64,000 bases of DNA from Filimonas lacunae (lineage in GTDB: Bacteria; Bacteroidota; Bacteroidia; Chitinophagales; Chitinophagaceae): the NCBI RefSeq assembly GCF_002355595.1, contig NZ_AP017422.1, positions 2,046,001 through 2,110,000 of the forward strand. Direction: 5' to 3'. Below, one piece after another: positions 16,943 through 24,959 of the stretch. The notes beneath the pieces were generated by a model, which saw nothing but the letters and a program-made list of their open reading frames with translations, made no database searches and was not told the DNA's origin. The translations under genes were made by a program, and so were the position numbers. Each line of letters opens with the position of its first letter. Within the stretch, counting starts at the first letter, position 1.

Positions 16943-17857
16943 ATGAGAATACCTAAAATATTTATACTACTCTTAGCTGCCGGTTCACTGGCTTCCTGTA
17001 AAAAGGAAAAGATGGACCCGGTAGAAGATATTCCAGGTTTAGGCGGCGATACCTGGTATCCTACTCCTATTGATACCTGGTTAAACGATAGCATGACTAC
17101 TCCTTTTAATATTTCTGTAAAATATAAATGGGATCCGCATGAGGTATCTGATCAGTATATTCTGAGAGACTTTGTGCCTCCGAAGGAAGAAGTGGTTTTA
17201 TCATTAATGAAATCAATTAAAAGAGTTTGGGCCGATAACTATATCGCTGAAACAGATTCTACTTTCTTTAAAAAGTATTCTCCTAAATTCTTTGCCCTTT
17301 ATGGCAGTGCTATTTACAATGTAGCTAATGGTACTAAAGTGCTTGGTATTGCAGAAGGTGGTAAAAAAATTAACCTGCTGGAAATTAATACATTCAAAAC
17401 CAGCAAAGATGCAGGGTATGTACCAGCTGATTCTGTACAAACCAAAACGGCATTCCATACTACCCACCACGAAGCAGCGCATATTTTACACCAGACAGTA
17501 TTATATCCTGCCGAATTCAAAAGAATTAATGTGGGTATGTATACTACCAACTGGGTAAACTACACAGATAAAGAAGCTAATACAGATGGTTTTATTACAG
17601 CATATTGTATGCAGGACCCTAATGAAGATTTCGTAGAAATGACTTCCGTAATGCTTACTGAAGGTAAGGATGGCTTTGAGAGGATATTAAATGGCATTAC
17701 AGAAACAAGCTCCCGTGGCACTACTCCTGATGTGGCTAAAAGCAGGTTAAAGCAGAAAGAAGCTATTGTTGTGAGCTATTTCAAAAGTGTTTGGGGTATT
17801 GATTTTTACAGTCTGCAAAGAAGAGTGCGTGCTTCTGTAGAATCTTACATCTATTAA
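16943..17857 (+). CDS. Putative zinc metallohydrolase lipoprotein of SusCD loci (TIGR04549-like)
   Basis: 304 residues. Lipoprotein signal MRIPKIFILLLAAGSLASC with Cys 19. The zinc motif HEAAH is at 176-180, inside HTTHHEAAHILHQT. The sequence and the position after SusC/SusD match the family called substrate import-associated zinc metallohydrolase lipoprotein. A probable third zinc ligand lies in the NEDFVEMTSVML segment. The likely role is surface or periplasmic peptide cleavage linked to uptake, but the substrate is not known and proteolysis is inferred only from HExxH. It starts 30 bases after the susD stop. Confidence 0.85.
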   Translation: MRIPKIFILLLAAGSLASCKKEKMDPVEDIPGLGGDTWYPTPIDTWLNDSMTTPFNISVKYKWDPHEVSDQYILRDFVPPKEEVVLSLMKSIKRVWADNYIAETDSTFFKKYSPKFFALYGSAIYNVANGTKVLGIAEGGKKINLLEINTFKTSKDAGYVPADSVQTKTAFHTTHHEAAHILHQTVLYPAEFKRINVGMYTTNWVNYTDKEANTDGFITAYCMQDPNEDFVEMTSVMLTEGKDGFERILNGITETSSRGTTPDVAKSRLKQKEAIVVSYFKSVWGIDFYSLQRRVRASVESYIY

Positions 17858-17891
17858 AACTGGAAGTGTCTATTTAAATTGATTAAGCTTT

Positions 17892-19241
17892 ATGAGGAAA
17901 TTATTATATATACTGCTGGTAGGTTCTTTGGTGGCCAGCTGTAGCAAGAAAAATGACCGCGCTTTTGATGAGTCGCCAGATCAGCGTGTAAATGAGGTAC
18001 TGAATAAATATCAAAAGCAGCTGGAAACAGCCACTTACGGTTGGAAGGCTGCTGTAATTACCGATAGTGGCAGGGGAACAGCTTATAGCTTCTATTTTAA
18101 CTTTGACAGTTTCAACCGTGTGAAAATGTATTCCGATTTCACGGACGAGTTTGCTACTGTTTCTAAAGAAAGCAGCTATCGCTTAAAGGCCTTACAACAG
18201 GTGAGCCTGTTGTTTGATACCTATAACTACATACATGTGCTGGCCGATCCTGATCCTTCCGTTGCAGGTGGAGCAACAGGTTCTGGTTATAACGTAGATT
18301 TTGAATTTTACTTCGATGATAACTCTACAGCAGATACCATTCACCTGGTGGGTAGAAAGCATGGCAACACTGCGGTGCTGGTACGTGCCAATAAAGCAGA
18401 AGCAGATGCCTATGCTGCCGGTGGACTGAAATCATCTTTTGCGTTTGATGAGCAATATGGTGATATTCTGCAATACTGGAAGATTGTAAAAATAGATGGT
18501 GTTACTTATCAGTTAACAGCAAGCCCCGACAGCAAAGGTTTTATAGTGGCGTGGAAAGATGCTGATGGTACTGCACATGTTGTTACAACCAATTATTACT
18601 TTACATCGAATGGCATTGAACTGGTAACGCCAATTGTCAATGGCGCTACAGTTATTAACAGCTTTACCAATCTTACCTGGAATAGCGCTACATCCAGCAT
18701 TAATGCCAAATTAAACGGAACCACTTCTGTTACCATTTCAGGCGCAGCGGCTCCGGCATATGTAGATCTGAATGCTCCTGCCAACTGGTACCAGGCAGGG
18801 GTTACCGCCGCTACTTTCTGGTATTCTGACAAAGGCTTTCATATGAATGGGGTGGATGATGCGTTAGGACTGGTAAATTCTACCGGAACTACTGCTTACC
18901 CAATTTTCTGGTATTTAGCTTACTATCCTGGTTACAATACTACCAATAGGCCTAACTATGATTTATGCGGGCCTTTTTACAGGACTGCGGATTATTCGGA
19001 TAGAAGCCTTGCGTTGGGTGGAACTGCTCCACAGAAGCCTACGTTTAACGCTACATCTGGCCGTGTAACCTTTTCTGAGCTGGGCACATTTGGCACTTTA
19101 CCTGCCTCTGGCCCATGGATAGATACCAGGGCGCTACTTTATGGTACCAGCTGGTATGCTGTAAAAACAAGTTCCGGTACTTACGACCTGGTAAGCTATG
19201 CTGATTCCAAAACCTGGATCTCCTGGCAGCTTGCTCAATAA
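17892..19241 (+). CDS. DUF4302 lipoprotein
   Basis: 449 residues. Lipoprotein signal MRKLLYILLVGSLVASC with Cys 17. The N-terminal segment (RVNEVLNKYQKQLETATYGW, WKAAV) and the block FDEQYGDILQYWKIVKIDG match the DUF4302 family, which is repeatedly encoded with SusCD and the HExxH lipoprotein. The beta-rich remainder contains repeated Trp/Tyr-rich stretches. It is probably an accessory surface glycan- or peptide-binding lipoprotein; the biochemical role is unknown. Same operon, 35 bases after the previous stop. Confidence 0.82.
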   Translation: MRKLLYILLVGSLVASCSKKNDRAFDESPDQRVNEVLNKYQKQLETATYGWKAAVITDSGRGTAYSFYFNFDSFNRVKMYSDFTDEFATVSKESSYRLKALQQVSLLFDTYNYIHVLADPDPSVAGGATGSGYNVDFEFYFDDNSTADTIHLVGRKHGNTAVLVRANKAEADAYAAGGLKSSFAFDEQYGDILQYWKIVKIDGVTYQLTASPDSKGFIVAWKDADGTAHVVTTNYYFTSNGIELVTPIVNGATVINSFTNLTWNSATSSINAKLNGTTSVTISGAAAPAYVDLNAPANWYQAGVTAATFWYSDKGFHMNGVDDALGLVNSTGTTAYPIFWYLAYYPGYNTTNRPNYDLCGPFYRTADYSDRSLALGGTAPQKPTFNATSGRVTFSELGTFGTLPASGPWIDTRALLYGTSWYAVKTSSGTYDLVSYADSKTWISWQLAQ

Positions 19242-19286
19242 TTATTCAACTCGTTCGCATTATTTATAACTATAAAAACAAAAATC

Positions 19287-19799
19287 ATGAAACAAATTTT
19301 GATGAAAGCCTTTGGTCTGGTAATGATTGCCGGTGCATTAACCGCTACTTCTTGTAAAAAAGGTGATGCTGGTCCACAAGGTGAAAAAGGAGATTCTGCT
19401 ATCGCTAATGTTTATTATTCTGATTGGACTGATGTTACATTTGGCGCTACGGATGCCTATGGAGAAATTGACGCTCCTAAATTAACTCAGGATGTTTTAG
19501 ATAAAGGTGATATCAGGGTTTATTGGAACTTTGGTTCTAAATCAAGCCCATATATCCAGGCGTGTCCGTCTAACTTATATTATAACGATTCAACTACCTT
19601 CATTATCACTCCTGAGTTTTATGTAGGTACTATTGGCTTACAGGCTAACTACTTAGGCTTGTCCAGCACTACCAACTCTGCTGGTGAAGCGGTAAGACAA
19701 TTCCGTTATATCCTGATTCCAGGTGGTACTAAAGCACGTACTTCTATCAACTGGAATAACTATGCTGAAGTGAAAGCTGCTCTGAATATTAAAGACTAG
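19287..19799 (+). CDS. Small lipoprotein with a collagen-like stub
   Basis: 170 residues. Lipoprotein signal ending at Cys 23 (GALTATSC), then three collagen-type triplets (GDAGPQGEKGD at 26-36), then a domain of about 130 residues with no family I recognise (VYYSDWTDVTFGATD, DKGDIRVYWNFGSKSSPY). A short Gly-x-y stub directly after the lipid anchor is common in Bacteroidota surface lipoproteins and may act as a stiff spacer. It is the last gene of the SusCD operon, 45 bases after the DUF4302 gene and followed by a strong terminator. Confidence 0.75.
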   Translation: MKQILMKAFGLVMIAGALTATSCKKGDAGPQGEKGDSAIANVYYSDWTDVTFGATDAYGEIDAPKLTQDVLDKGDIRVYWNFGSKSSPYIQACPSNLYYNDSTTFIITPEFYVGTIGLQANYLGLSSTTNSAGEAVRQFRYILIPGGTKARTSINWNNYAEVKAALNIKD

Positions 19800-19840
19800 T
19801 TACAATAGCAACATTGTTTTTCTTGTACATTAGGTATAGG

Positions 19841-19877
19841 GCTGGCAAAAGCGTAATGCTTTTCGCCAGCTTTTTTT
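19841..19877 (+). terminator. Terminator of the SusCD operon
   Basis: Twelve-bp GC-rich stem (GCTGGCAAAAGC with GCTTTTCGCCAGC, one bulged C) and seven T at 19871-19877. It overlaps by two bases the end of the convergent cls gene. Confidence 0.85.
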
Positions 19878-21336
19878 ATAATATAGCGGATACCAACCTG
19901 CAGCATGATTCGCCCATTTTTTTCACTTTGCTGCGCTGTGCCCATTCGGTCAGTATTATTTCCCGGCTATCTCCAATATCCTTTATAAAAGCTTCTTTTA
20001 GCTGGTCGTGTATCTTTTCATCATACACAGTTGCATTTAGTTCAAAATTGAGGTCAAAACTGCGGATATCCATATTGGCCGAACCTACTATAGAAAGGCA
20101 GTGATCAGCCACCATTGTTTTGGCGTGTATAAATCCTTTTTCATACAGGTATATTTTTACCCCAGCCTCCAATAACTCTTCATAATAGCTTTGTGCGGCC
20201 GCATTTACAATCCTGGAATCGGAAACTCCAGGCACCAGCAGGCGAACATCTACTTTGCCCAAAGCAGCTGTTTTCAGGGCCGTTAACAGGCTTTCGTTGG
20301 GTATAAAATAAGGGGTGGTAATATATACATAGTCACGAGCCAGGGTAATAGCGGCGAAATAACTCATCATAATACTGGCTCGGTTACTATCCGGACCACT
20401 ATGTATTAGTTGCACCATTTGGTTAGTTCCCAGCTCGGGAATATCAGGAAAGTAGTCCTGTGTAACCGGAAGATCTTCATCAGCGCAGAAACCCCAGTTA
20501 ATAAAAAACAGATACTGCAATTGCTTTACTGCATCACCTGTAATTTTTAAATGGGTATCCCTCCAGTATAAATCATTGATTGTGATAGTATTGTCATATC
20601 TGTCTGAAATATTAATTCCTCCTGTAAAAGCTACTCTTCCATCTATGATGATCATTTTTCTATGGTCGCGGTAGTTGTGCCGGTTAGATACAATGGGAAA
20701 GAGTATTCTGTAAAAAGGAAGCATAACAATACCGTGCTTCTTTAAATTGCGGAAATGCCTCATTTTCAGGTCCGTACCAAAGTCATCGTAAATTATTTTA
20801 ACGCTAACGCCTTCCTGTGATTTTTTTACCAGTAGGTCAATTAATTTATTAATAATCAATCCATTAGCAAAAATGTAATATTCTATATGAATATGATGTT
20901 TCGCTTTTTCCAGTTCCTGAAACATTTCCTGGAATTTTTCTTCTCCATTAATCAGCAGCTGCACCTCATTATTAAGGGAAAGCGGGAGTCCGGTGTCACT
21001 TAACACCAACCTGATGAGTTGTTCGCTTCCTTTCAGTTGTTCGGCGTGGGTACGGATAATATGTTCCGACAGACGGGCCAGGTAACTGGTATATCTTTCA
21101 AAAGATGCTTTATCGCGGATAAACTTCTTTTTATACAACTTCTTTTTTCGGAAATTCTCCCCAAAAACAAAGTAAATGATGATGCCTGCTATTGGTAGCG
21201 CAAAAAACAGCAGCAGATAGGCAAGGGTTTTAGAGGGCGACCGGTTTTGTGAAATAATCACCAGCCCAAAAAGAATGCTGATAGCGTAGGCTACTTCCAG
21301 TCCTATGCTAACCACATCTGTTATATTAAGTAACAT
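19876..21336 (-). CDS. cls: Cardiolipin synthase
   Basis: 486 residues from ATG 21336. An upstream in-frame ATG at 21402 would add 22 residues that spoil the membrane start MLLNITDVVSIGLEVAYAIS and is rejected. Two N-terminal membrane helices (about 5-25 and 38-58) precede two phospholipase D HKD sites: HNYRDHRKMIIIDGRVAFTG and HAKTMVADHCLSIVGSANMD. The enzyme condenses two phosphatidylglycerols into cardiolipin at the inner membrane. Single gene, convergent with the SusCD operon. A weak -7 candidate TACTTTTA lies at 21360-21367 on the minus strand. Confidence 0.93.
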   Translation of the reverse strand: MLLNITDVVSIGLEVAYAISILFGLVIISQNRSPSKTLAYLLLFFALPIAGIIIYFVFGENFRKKKLYKKKFIRDKASFERYTSYLARLSEHIIRTHAEQLKGSEQLIRLVLSDTGLPLSLNNEVQLLINGEEKFQEMFQELEKAKHHIHIEYYIFANGLIINKLIDLLVKKSQEGVSVKIIYDDFGTDLKMRHFRNLKKHGIVMLPFYRILFPIVSNRHNYRDHRKMIIIDGRVAFTGGINISDRYDNTITINDLYWRDTHLKITGDAVKQLQYLFFINWGFCADEDLPVTQDYFPDIPELGTNQMVQLIHSGPDSNRASIMMSYFAAITLARDYVYITTPYFIPNESLLTALKTAALGKVDVRLLVPGVSDSRIVNAAAQSYYEELLEAGVKIYLYEKGFIHAKTMVADHCLSIVGSANMDIRSFDLNFELNATVYDEKIHDQLKEAFIKDIGDSREIILTEWAQRSKVKKMGESCCRLVSAIL

Positions 21337-21499
21337 GTATTTTTTTATTGTATTAACCTTAAAAGTAGGCCAATTGTTTGAGGAGCAAGCGGGAGAATGC
21401 ATAAAGAAGCCGGGAGGGTGGGGGATGATTTTTTGTTATAAATAAAATTTACAACAGAATTAAGGTTGTTTGTATACGAATGTTGTGTGTATGGTAGTT

Positions 21500-21507
21500 T
21501 ATATTGC
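21500..21507 (+). promoter_or_regulatory. -7-like box TATATTGC for prmA
   Basis: TAnnTTGC variant of the Bacteroidota -7 box, 18 bases before the ATG. A TTG lies at about 17 bases upstream. Confidence 0.35.
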
Positions 21508-21525
21508 GGGCAAATTGCACAACAG

Positions 21526-22344
21526 ATGGCTGATTATATACAAATTGAAGTAAATGGAACGGATGATGTGATAAAGCGTGAGCTGGCCATTGCTGCACTA
21601 TTTGAAGCGGGATGTTATGGTTTTGAAGAGGAGGGAGATGTGTTGAAGGCTTTTATGGAAGAAGCAGATTACGAAGCAGCGGCAATTGAAACTTTAGCAA
21701 AGGAGAACAATTTTACCTATTCAGTATCAACTATTAAGGAGCAAAACTGGAATAGTGTATGGGAATCGCAATTTGAGCCGGTGGTAGTGAATGATTTTGC
21801 CGCTATCCGGGCGTCTTTTCATGAACCCATTACCCAGGTGCAGCACGAAATAGTGATTACCCCTAAAATGAGTTTTGGAACAGGGCATCATGCCACTACC
21901 TATATGATGATAGAGCAGATGGCCCAACTGGATTTTACTGGTAAAAAGGTGTTTGATTTTGGAACGGGTACAGGTATACTGGCCATACTAGCCGAAAAAA
22001 TGGGAGCTGCTGCGGTGCTGGGTATAGATAATGATAGCTGGAGCATTGAAAATGCTCTGGAAAATGTACAGGCCAACCATTGCAGTAATATTACCATAGC
22101 GCAAAACGATCATCCGCGTACGGAACAGTTATTTGATATAATACTAGCTAACATCAACAAACACATACTGTTAGCATATATGAGCGATTTGGCGGTGCAA
22201 TTGCAACCGGGAGGTCATTTATTGTTGAGTGGCCTGCTGGAAGAGGATGAAACAGATATTATAGACAGTGTAAAGGGGGCAGGCATGTTACCGCTGCGAA
22301 CGGTGAAAAGATCGAAGTGGATATGCATTGCGGTGTCTAAATAA
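21526..22344 (+). CDS. prmA: Ribosomal protein L11 methyltransferase
   Basis: 272 residues from ATG 21526; an in-frame TTG at 21466 is upstream of the promoter candidate and is rejected. Seen: the N-terminal substrate domain (QEVEVNG-like IQIEVNGTDDVIKRELAIAA), NWNSVWESQFEPV, the SAM site MSFGTGHHATTYMMIEQM and DFGTGTGILAILAEKMGA, and the PrmA motif ILANINKHILL. It trimethylates ribosomal protein L11. The N-terminal domain is shorter than in E. coli PrmA, as is normal in Bacteroidota. Confidence 0.94.
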   Translation: MADYIQIEVNGTDDVIKRELAIAALFEAGCYGFEEEGDVLKAFMEEADYEAAAIETLAKENNFTYSVSTIKEQNWNSVWESQFEPVVVNDFAAIRASFHEPITQVQHEIVITPKMSFGTGHHATTYMMIEQMAQLDFTGKKVFDFGTGTGILAILAEKMGAAAVLGIDNDSWSIENALENVQANHCSNITIAQNDHPRTEQLFDIILANINKHILLAYMSDLAVQLQPGGHLLLSGLLEEDETDIIDSVKGAGMLPLRTVKRSKWICIAVSK

Positions 22345-22356
22345 ATAGGATTCCCT

Positions 22357-22364
22357 TATATTTG
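22357..22364 (+). promoter_or_regulatory. -7 promoter box TATATTTG for plsY
   Basis: Exact TAnnTTTG match 47 bases before the plsY start. Confidence 0.5.
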
Positions 22365-22411
22365 TTGTTCGACCCTATAAGTTTATTTGTGAAATCAACC
22401 GTAAAAAACCA

Positions 22412-23080
22412 ATGAAAGAATTGTTATTAATTGTGTTGGCTTACCTGATTGGCTCTATACCAACCTCTGTGTGGGTTAGCAGGCGCTTTTTTGGTATTGA
22501 TATTCGTGACTATGGTAGTGGCAACGCCGGTGCAACGAATACCTACAGGGTTCTTGGCTCTAAGTGGGGAACCTTTGTTATGATTGTAGACATGTTAAAA
22601 GGGGTAGTAGCTACCTCACTATATATATTTTTACCCCGGTACGCAGGAATGGAACATGAATTATGGCGTACCAACTTTATGCTGGGTCTGGGCCTGGCAT
22701 CTGTGTTAGGACATATTTTTCCTATATGGGCTAATTTTAAAGGAGGTAAAGGTGTGGCTACTTTATTTGGAATGGCAGTAGCTATCCAACCTGTAGTAGC
22801 GCTTTGCTGTACAGGCGTATTTTTGCTGGTTTTATTTCTTACACGCTTTGTTTCATTAAGCTCTATCCTGGCAAGTGTTTCTTTTGCTGTATTTATACTA
22901 TTTATCTTTAATGAGAAAGAACCACTGTATCGTGTGTTTGCAGTAGCGGTAGCATTAATGGTGGTGTTAACCCATCAAAAGAACATTAATCGCCTGTTAA
23001 AAGGTACTGAAAGTAAAGTGCCTATTTTAAAATACAGAGATCGCCGTAAACAGCGCAGAAAGGGCGATGATATGGAATAA
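22412..23080 (+). CDS. plsY: Acyl-phosphate:glycerol-3-phosphate acyltransferase
   Basis: 222 residues. Five or so membrane helices with the three PlsY motifs: GSGNAGATNTYRVLG (residues about 36-50), GHIFPIWANFKGGKGVAT (about 102-119) and the C-terminal HQKNINRLLKGTE. It makes lysophosphatidate, the first step of phospholipid synthesis at the inner membrane. The tail RDRRKQRRKGDDME is very basic and cytoplasmic. Own promoter upstream and terminator downstream. Confidence 0.94.
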   Translation: MKELLLIVLAYLIGSIPTSVWVSRRFFGIDIRDYGSGNAGATNTYRVLGSKWGTFVMIVDMLKGVVATSLYIFLPRYAGMEHELWRTNFMLGLGLASVLGHIFPIWANFKGGKGVATLFGMAVAIQPVVALCCTGVFLLVLFLTRFVSLSSILASVSFAVFILFIFNEKEPLYRVFAVAVALMVVLTHQKNINRLLKGTESKVPILKYRDRRKQRRKGDDME

Positions 23081-23108
23081 GTAAGCTTGTAATAACATTA
23101 TTATAAAG

Positions 23109-23136
23109 AGCTATCAGTTTATCTGGTAGCTTTTTT
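23109..23136 (+). terminator. Intrinsic terminator after plsY
   Basis: Nine-bp stem AGCTATCAG (23109-23117) with CTGGTAGCT (23123-23131), one G-U pair, five-base loop, then six T. Confidence 0.8.
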
Positions 23137-23291
23137 GTTTTAAAGACGCTGGTAGTTTGTGGTAAGTATTGTTAGATTTGCCGGATAGTAACTACCGGTT
23201 GTATTATTTATACGACGAAATGGCAATTTTACGCTATCAGTTAAATTGGTATAAATATTGAAACTTTTGCACTTTGAATAAACAATCTATT

Positions 23292-24101
23292 ATGACCCGC
23301 TTTCTTTTGACCGCCTCTGCCATAGTGGCTATTGTAACTGTTGCCTGTACCCGCAATGCTATTACGGGCAGAAGCCAGTTATCATTAGTATCTGAATCTG
23401 ACCTGCAGGCTACTGCGCTTACCGAGTACAAGCAGTTTTTATCAGAAAACAAAGTAGTTGCCGGCACCACCAGCAAAGATGCTGAAATGGTAAAGCGTGT
23501 AGGTAACCGTATTGCAGCTGCTATCAATAAATATTATGCCGATAAAGGCCAGGCCGATGCTTTAAAAAGCTATCAGTGGGAGTTTAACCTGGTAGACAGC
23601 AAGGAAGTGAACGCGTGGTGCATGCCTGGTGGTAAGGTAGTAGTGTATACCGGTTTATTGCCGGTTACCCGCGATGAAGCTTCCCTGGCTGTTGTATTGG
23701 GCCATGAAATTACACACGCTGTAGCGGGCCATAGCCGTGAAAGAATGAGCCAGCAAATGGTGGCCCAGGGATTACAAGGCGTAGGTGGGGTTGCCTTAGG
23801 TAGCAACCAGAAGGCATTAAGCGTATTTAATGCCGTGTATGCGCCTACTGCCCAGGTGGGTGTTTTATTACCTAACAGCCGCAAGCAGGAATCGGAAGCA
23901 GACCACTATGGTTTAATTTTTGCCGCTATGGCAGGATATAACCCGGAAGTTGCTGTAGGTTTCTGGGAAAGGATGGCAGCACAGGGCGGACAAAAAACAT
24001 CCGTGTTATTAAGCACGCACCCGAGCGATGAACAGCGTATTGCAGACATCAAAAAGCTGATGCCAGAAGCATTGAAATACTATACTCCTGTTAAAAACTA
24101 A
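23292..24101 (+). CDS. M48-family metallopeptidase lipoprotein (BepA/LoiP-like)
   Basis: 269 residues from ATG 23292 (a TTG six codons upstream is in frame). The signal MTRFLLTASAIVAIVTVAC puts the lipid-bearing Cys at 19, followed by RNAITGRSQLSLVSE, typical of the M48C group. Zinc motif HEITH is at 138-142 and the third ligand region ESEADHYG starts at E200. It is likely a periplasmic, outer-membrane-anchored protease for quality control of outer-membrane proteins, like LoiP/BepA, but without the TPR domain of BepA. It stands alone between two terminators. Confidence 0.9.
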   Translation: MTRFLLTASAIVAIVTVACTRNAITGRSQLSLVSESDLQATALTEYKQFLSENKVVAGTTSKDAEMVKRVGNRIAAAINKYYADKGQADALKSYQWEFNLVDSKEVNAWCMPGGKVVVYTGLLPVTRDEASLAVVLGHEITHAVAGHSRERMSQQMVAQGLQGVGGVALGSNQKALSVFNAVYAPTAQVGVLLPNSRKQESEADHYGLIFAAMAGYNPEVAVGFWERMAAQGGQKTSVLLSTHPSDEQRIADIKKLMPEALKYYTPVKN

Positions 24102-24123
24102 CAAACATTTTTATAAAAACGAC

Positions 24124-24151
24124 AAAACCTGCATTTTATGCAGGTTTTTTT
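24124..24151 (+). terminator. Terminator after the M48 gene, abutting the next promoter
   Basis: Ten-bp perfect stem (24124-24133 with 24139-24148), five-base loop and a T-run. The next gene's -7 box begins three bases after it. Confidence 0.82.
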
Positions 24152-24153
24152 AA

Positions 24154-24161
24154 TACTTTTG
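24154..24161 (+). promoter_or_regulatory. -7 promoter box TACTTTTG for the OmdA-fusion gene
   Basis: Exact TAnnTTTG match, 38 bases before the ATG at 24200. The -33 region would fall inside the terminator hairpin of the gene before. Confidence 0.5.
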
Positions 24162-24199
24162 CATTCTCTTTTTTGTTTACCTTAAAAACTTTTTTGAGG

Positions 24200-24865
24200 A
24201 TGTCACAGCAAAGTTTGTTTGAAAAGTTACAATTAAAAGACGAAAAAAACCTGTTAATACAGGGAATTCCTTCCGCCATCGAAAAACAATTCAGCAAGCT
24301 CTCTTTCTCTAAAAACGTTACTCCGTTGTTGAAAGCGAAAAGAATAGACTTCGCACTGGTATTTGTGGTGAATCAAAACCAGATGTGTTCTATTTTGAAG
24401 GATGTTTTTCCAGCGATGCAGGAAGAGGGTAAATTATGGATAGCGTATCCAAAGCAAGCCAGTAAAATTGCAAGTGACCTTAACAGGGATTGCAGCTGGC
24501 AGATTTTAGCTGAAAATGAGTACGAGTCGGTTCGTCAGGTAGCTCTTGATCATGTGTGGACAGCCACACGGTTTAAAAAGCTGGAAACTATTCCTAATCG
24601 TACGCGAGCCTTTTCTGAAATCAAAAATCCGGATATTGACGGAATTGATTTTGACAAAAGACTGGTGGTACCACCTTTGGAACTGGAAACTTTGTTTATG
24701 AAACATGATGAGGCGAAAGACTTTTTCACCTCTTTATCATTTACCAATCAGAAAGAGTATGTATCCTGGATAGCGGGAGCTAAGCGTGCTGATACAAAAG
24801 CGCGTAGAGTGGAAGCTACTTTGGAAAAATTACTGGCTGGTAAAAAGAACCCTACTGATAAGTAA
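24200..24865 (+). CDS. DUF3052-like domain fused to a YdeI/OmpD-associated (OmdA) domain
   Basis: 221 residues from ATG 24200; the in-frame TTT-side start at 24173 overlaps the promoter and is rejected. The C-terminal 60 residues (FFTSLSFTNQKEYVSWIAGA, then RVEATLEKLLAGKK) match the OmdA family. Residues about 18-130 (LLIQGIPSAIEKQF, DFALVFVVNQNQM, GKLWIAYPKQASKIASDLNR, VALDHVWTATRFK) resemble DUF3052. OmdA domains have been linked to envelope stress and bacteriocin protection, but this protein has no signal peptide or membrane segment and should be cytosolic. Function unknown. Confidence 0.78.
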   Translation: MSQQSLFEKLQLKDEKNLLIQGIPSAIEKQFSKLSFSKNVTPLLKAKRIDFALVFVVNQNQMCSILKDVFPAMQEEGKLWIAYPKQASKIASDLNRDCSWQILAENEYESVRQVALDHVWTATRFKKLETIPNRTRAFSEIKNPDIDGIDFDKRLVVPPLELETLFMKHDEAKDFFTSLSFTNQKEYVSWIAGAKRADTKARRVEATLEKLLAGKKNPTDK

Positions 24866-24921
24866 AAGGTTTGGTTCTTTGTTGTTGGTTTTACATTGGA
24901 TAGTGGTAGATTCTTAATATT

Positions 24922-24959
24922 ATAAGCTGCTGATACTGCAACAGTAAAAGCAGCTTATT
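24922..24959. terminator. Long hairpin between convergent genes (OmdA fusion and dnaG)
   Basis: Ten-bp perfect outer stem ATAAGCTGCT (24922-24931) with its complement (24949-24958) plus an inner TACTG/CAGTA stem. T-rich on the right, A/T-rich on the left. Probably stops both convergent genes; dnaG's stop is at 24960. Confidence 0.6.
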
